A stretch of DNA of 64,000 bases from assembly GCA_021613375.1 (NCBI GenBank), contig CM038711.1:17547194-17611193 (forward strand), read 5' to 3'. The stretch comes from Megaleporinus macrocephalus. Lineage: Eukaryota > Chordata > Actinopteri > Characiformes > Anostomidae. This document shows, piece after piece, positions 61,248 through 64,000 of the stretch; positions within the stretch are counted from its first letter, which is position 1, and the number at the start of each line of letters is the position of its first letter. The notes under the pieces are model-generated. The model saw only the letters and a program-made list of their open reading frames with translations, was not told the origin of the DNA and did no database searches. The translations under genes were made by a program, and so were the position numbers.

Positions 61248-63546
61248 CAGACATTAGCTATGATAATGTAAGTCATTTATTCCCACTTAAATCCCATGGT
61301 ATTAACAATCTTGAGAAACTGCTTTGGAACACAGCTCCTAGCTGTGTGTGTGTGTATTACACGTCCAGTCTATGTGTATCTCCTGCTTAATTAGGTCTGA
61401 AATCTACTTAATTCAAAATGTGAAATAACTGCTGCTTTGAATGTGACCCAATATCGGCCCACTCACCATCTGCAGCACCTCCTCCAGAGTGATCTGATTG
61501 TCACCAGGGTCCTCCTGAGTGAGTGTCCTATCAGAAGAATTATGAACAGTCTTTATGCAGCCTAAGGGTTTAGAAATTACTCTGCAATCAGCAACATTAC
61601 AATTAGAGGAATAATTTGGGGCTAGAGTAAATGAAGACTACTTGAAATTGTTTTTGTCAAAGTGATTCTTAGATACTCCAATGTGGCAGAGTGCAGTCAG
61701 GTATATGTTAGGAATAAGACATATAACTAAACCTACTATACACCGTTGTTTGCAAAAATTGAAGACTATTGGTCAAAGTTTTGTTGATTTTCTAAGTAAA
61801 AATAATAACACATCCTCTAATGAGAAAACACTTATATGATGTAATGCACAGTGCAGCTTTAATATATCAGAAAACAAATAAACATTTCAACAATATGTTA
61901 AATTCAGCAAATGAACAGTAATTGTTTTCTCTGTACAGGATGTGTTAACTTTTTTTCACTTCGAAAATCAACAAACATATCATCTGACCAGGCATACACA
62001 AACTTCTGCATATGACTGCACATCTTGCGGTCCACGCAGCATGCTTGCCTGCATGACTGCACACCATCAGAATTAAAAGCAAGCTTTTCAAGCAGTGCTT
62101 CAAACAGAACAGATGGAATGGAATAGGATGGTATGCAGCTAATGTAAGTAGGGTTGCCAGATTTCAACTGTGGAAAAAAAACAGCCACATATAATGTGCC
62201 TGTTCACTTTGCCTATGTGCCTACACACAGGCTGTGTCTCAATCCACGTACTACTACCCTAAAATCTTCAAAGTAGCAATGTTACCAGGGTCACTATAGT
62301 TTTAAAAATGTGTTCTTTTGCTTTCTGGTAATTTTTTGTTTTCAATTTCAGCTTAGTTTTAGTTTATGAGTGAATACATTATTTAAACTGTGTCATTAAT
62401 TTTTAATGTTTATTTTTTGTTCAATTCTGTGACACTATAGTATAAAAACATTTAAACTTGTGCTCAAACATGTTGCTTGAAACTGTAGTCATTATCTCCA
62501 GGGAAAGTAGAATGTTTAGGTGATGCTGGGTGATGCTGGGCTACTGAAATAAACTGATAATGACGCAATTAAGGAATCACCTGCCTCATTTTGACCTGCT
62601 ATACAATTCAAATATCCCACCCATGTTAAGTGACATTACAGGTGCAATATATATCAAAGCATTTTCACATCCTGTTAACAGCATCAACCGTCCATCCAAG
62701 CTTAAGACTGACCGGTCAACCCTAAAAGTCAAGTCAAGTCAAGTTTATTTATATAGCGCTTTTTACAACGATGTTATCTCAAAGCAGCTTTACAGAGTTT
62801 TGAAAACAGTCAACGTCACGGTTATTCAGCAGATTTGGTTGTTCTCCAAGCACGTTTTACCTGATGATGTTGGCAGCTGCTTTTCTTTCTTGGGTCAGCA
62901 GCTCAGGGTCATGCATAACTTCCTCCAAAAAACTGATCACCTTCATTTTTAGCTCCATGTTGGTCTCAAAGTCCTATATGTGCAAAAACGGAGAGAGATA
63001 GAGAGAGAGAGAGAAAAAAAGATAAAGAGAGACAAGGTGAAAGATAGAGAGTGATCAAAATAATTTTCAAGGCAAAAGCAGGTACAGACAACAGAGCTTG
63101 TTTACAATGATATAAAACTGTACTTAAATTGTGTTCTGTTTGTTAAATGCGAGCGGATGGCACATGCTGTTTCACCTGCGAGTGCTTGGATACCCAGTGT
63201 CTTAGCACATTAAGAACTCTGTTAGTTGCTGCCCGGCGAATCACAAACTCCTTATCTCCGTTCCTCTGGTCTGTGGGAAACCCTGGGAACCAATCACAAT
63301 CCAGATTGACCATTTTCTGCCCAGCAACTAATAAAGCTTCTCTATATGGGTTTATTATGAGTGCTGTGCTGATACCTGTGCTGGCCAGAGACATGCGGCG
63401 GTACTTCTCCTTGGTTGGTGTTCCCTCGTTGGCGCCAGCTGTGGCAATAGCAAAGGCAGACGCTGCTGAGAGCGCGCTGCGATTGTTGTCCAGTTCTCGG
63501 CAGGATGACATCACCATGCCGTTATTGTAGGAGAACAGGGAGAACT
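56728..63546 (-). CDS. RASGRF1: RASGRF1, Ras guanine-nucleotide exchange factor (C-terminal 11 coding exons)
   Basis: Exons in transcript order: 63546-63376, 63282-63176, 62973-62861, 61527-61467, 61206-61103, 59993-59909, 59435-59238, 58936-58857, 58738-58621, 57482-57414, 56820-56728. All phases chain, giving 398 residues before the TGA at 56728-56730. The first two encode the pre-catalytic linker and Ras exchange motif edge ([40 protein letters not shown]). The rest is the CDC25-type GEF domain: [61 protein letters not shown] and [20 protein letters not shown]. The end [10 protein letters not shown] matches RASGRF1 (human SLRIEPKLPT); RASGRF2 is the main alternative, but the CTSH neighbourhood favours RASGRF1. 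The PH, IQ and DH parts lie beyond 64000. The protein links calcium/calmodulin to Ras activation at membranes, mainly in neurons. Confidence 0.96.
59994..61102 (-). other. RASGRF1: RASGRF1 intron with a V-SINE-like repeat
   Basis: The intron is AT-rich. At about 60630-60825 it holds TTTACATTTACAGCATTTGA, GATGCTTTTATCCAAAG and an end with GGCAGCGGTGTAGCCCACTA, the wording of fish V-SINE elements. No exon was seen. Confidence 0.65.
61210..61245. repeat. CA/TG microsatellite touching a RASGRF1 splice acceptor
   Basis: About 18 CA units on the plus strand lie directly beside the exon starting at 61206. On the coding strand the intron ends with a TG run followed by TCAG and the exon, so the usual pyrimidine tract is replaced by alternating TG. 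Confidence 0.9.
61740..62030. repeat. Dispersed AT-rich repeat, related to 6150 and 63777
   Basis: Shares TTGATTTTCTAAGTAAAAAT, CACATCCTCTAATGAGAAAA, AAATAAACATTTCAACAATA and GGATGTGTTAACTTTTTTTCAC with related positions in the other copies. No coding frame is present. Confidence 0.5.
62733..62810. repeat. Fish dispersed repeat tail (TTTATTTATATAGCGC)
   Basis: A short TCAAG tandem is followed by TTTATTTATATAGCGCTTTT and TCTCAAAGCAGCTTTACAG. This wording is very common in otophysan fish genomes as a retroelement tail. It lies 50 bases from a RASGRF1 exon. Confidence 0.6.
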
Positions 63547-63776
63547 CTACATAAAGACAGAGAAAGACATATATTTACTTAATACTCTAAATGATTTTTG
63601 TTTACTTGAGCTGAACATATTTATATTTAAAATTCCATATATTATTGCAAATTCAATTGTTACAAATCACAGTTGTGATATGCCATGCATAGTATATTAA
63701 TAAGTTAAACCTATATTTATATATGTATTTATACGCATTTGTAATATATATTTTAGAAATCTATATTAATGGTGTA

Positions 63777-64000
63777 CAGTCGTATGCAGAAGTTTGCAAA
63801 ATTGTTTGCAAAAAAACGTTTAGCTGATTTTCTAGGTGAAAATAAGTTCACGTCCTCTACAGAGAAGAACTTTTTGTGTATTTTCATGTACAATTAGTGT
63901 TTGTTTGCTACTTTTAAGAAATAAATCTCATAAAAAATTATCACAATATGTTTAGCTTGGAAAATAAATAGAAATTTGGTGCTAAAATTGCCATAATTAT
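63777..64000. repeat. Dispersed AT-rich repeat, runs off the window end
   Basis: Contains TCGTATGCAGAAGTTTGCAA, AGCTGATTTTCTAGGTGAAA and CGTCCTCTACAGAGAAGAAC. The same series is found at 61740 and in part at 13370. It lies in the RASGRF1 intron upstream of the exon at 63546-63376. Confidence 0.55.

Noticed and set aside
63147..63530. 127-codon plus-strand open frame
   Set aside because: Antisense shadow across two RASGRF1 exons and the intron between them.
54580..63546. Assignment of the last gene as RASGRF2
   Set aside because: The terminal [10 protein letters not shown] and the neighbouring cathepsin H fit RASGRF1 better; the missing 5' half would settle it.

Overview
This window is vertebrate nuclear DNA from a teleost fish. 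Short exons with GT-AG introns encode four proteins with clear human homologues. The introns and intergenic stretches are AT-rich and full of fish-type repeats: inverted-repeat elements with ends like TGATCAG or AAGTGCTC, V-SINE and L2-like tails ending near AAATGCCGTAAATG, and an L1-type fragment. Several of these repeat families remind me of otophysan fishes (characins, catfishes and relatives). That placement is a guess from memory.

Layout. (1) From 4178 to 22726 on the plus strand lie the eight last coding exons of FRMD5, a FERM-domain membrane protein; its earlier exons are upstream of the window. A 3' UTR, possibly very long, follows to about 29.3 kb. Two extra in-frame starts inside FRMD5 (9825 and 18357) end in donors whose phase fits the next known FRMD5 exon, so FERM-less isoforms are possible. 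(2) From 41249 down to 30411 on the minus strand lies a complete BLM gene (RecQ helicase): 21 exons, 1441 codons, every junction in phase. One intron starts with GC instead of GT. FRMD5 and BLM converge, with a decayed Tc1-like transposon between them. (3) From 48328 down to 43686 on the minus strand lies complete cathepsin H (CTSH): 12 exons, 331 codons. (4) From 63546 down to 56728 on the minus strand lie the last 11 coding exons of RASGRF1, covering its Ras-GEF catalytic domain and stop codon.

The space between CTSH and RASGRF1 (48.4-54.5 kb) is a mobile-element graveyard. It holds a solo-LTR-like element with a perfect 5-bp target duplication inside an older inverted-repeat element, a 3' L1-type fragment, a second diverged LTR-like element and large palindromic elements.

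The genes do not form a pathway. BLM acts in DNA repair in the nucleus, CTSH in lysosomal proteolysis, RASGRF1 in calcium-linked Ras signalling, and FRMD5 at the membrane and cell junctions. What joins them is synteny: all four map to human chromosome 15, and CTSH-RASGRF1 is also a human neighbour pair. I found no CRISPR, operon, rRNA or tRNA gene that I can support, and nothing that looks like a novel multi-gene system. The most interesting items are the candidate FRMD5 promoters and exons, the BLM GC-AG intron and the nested repeats.
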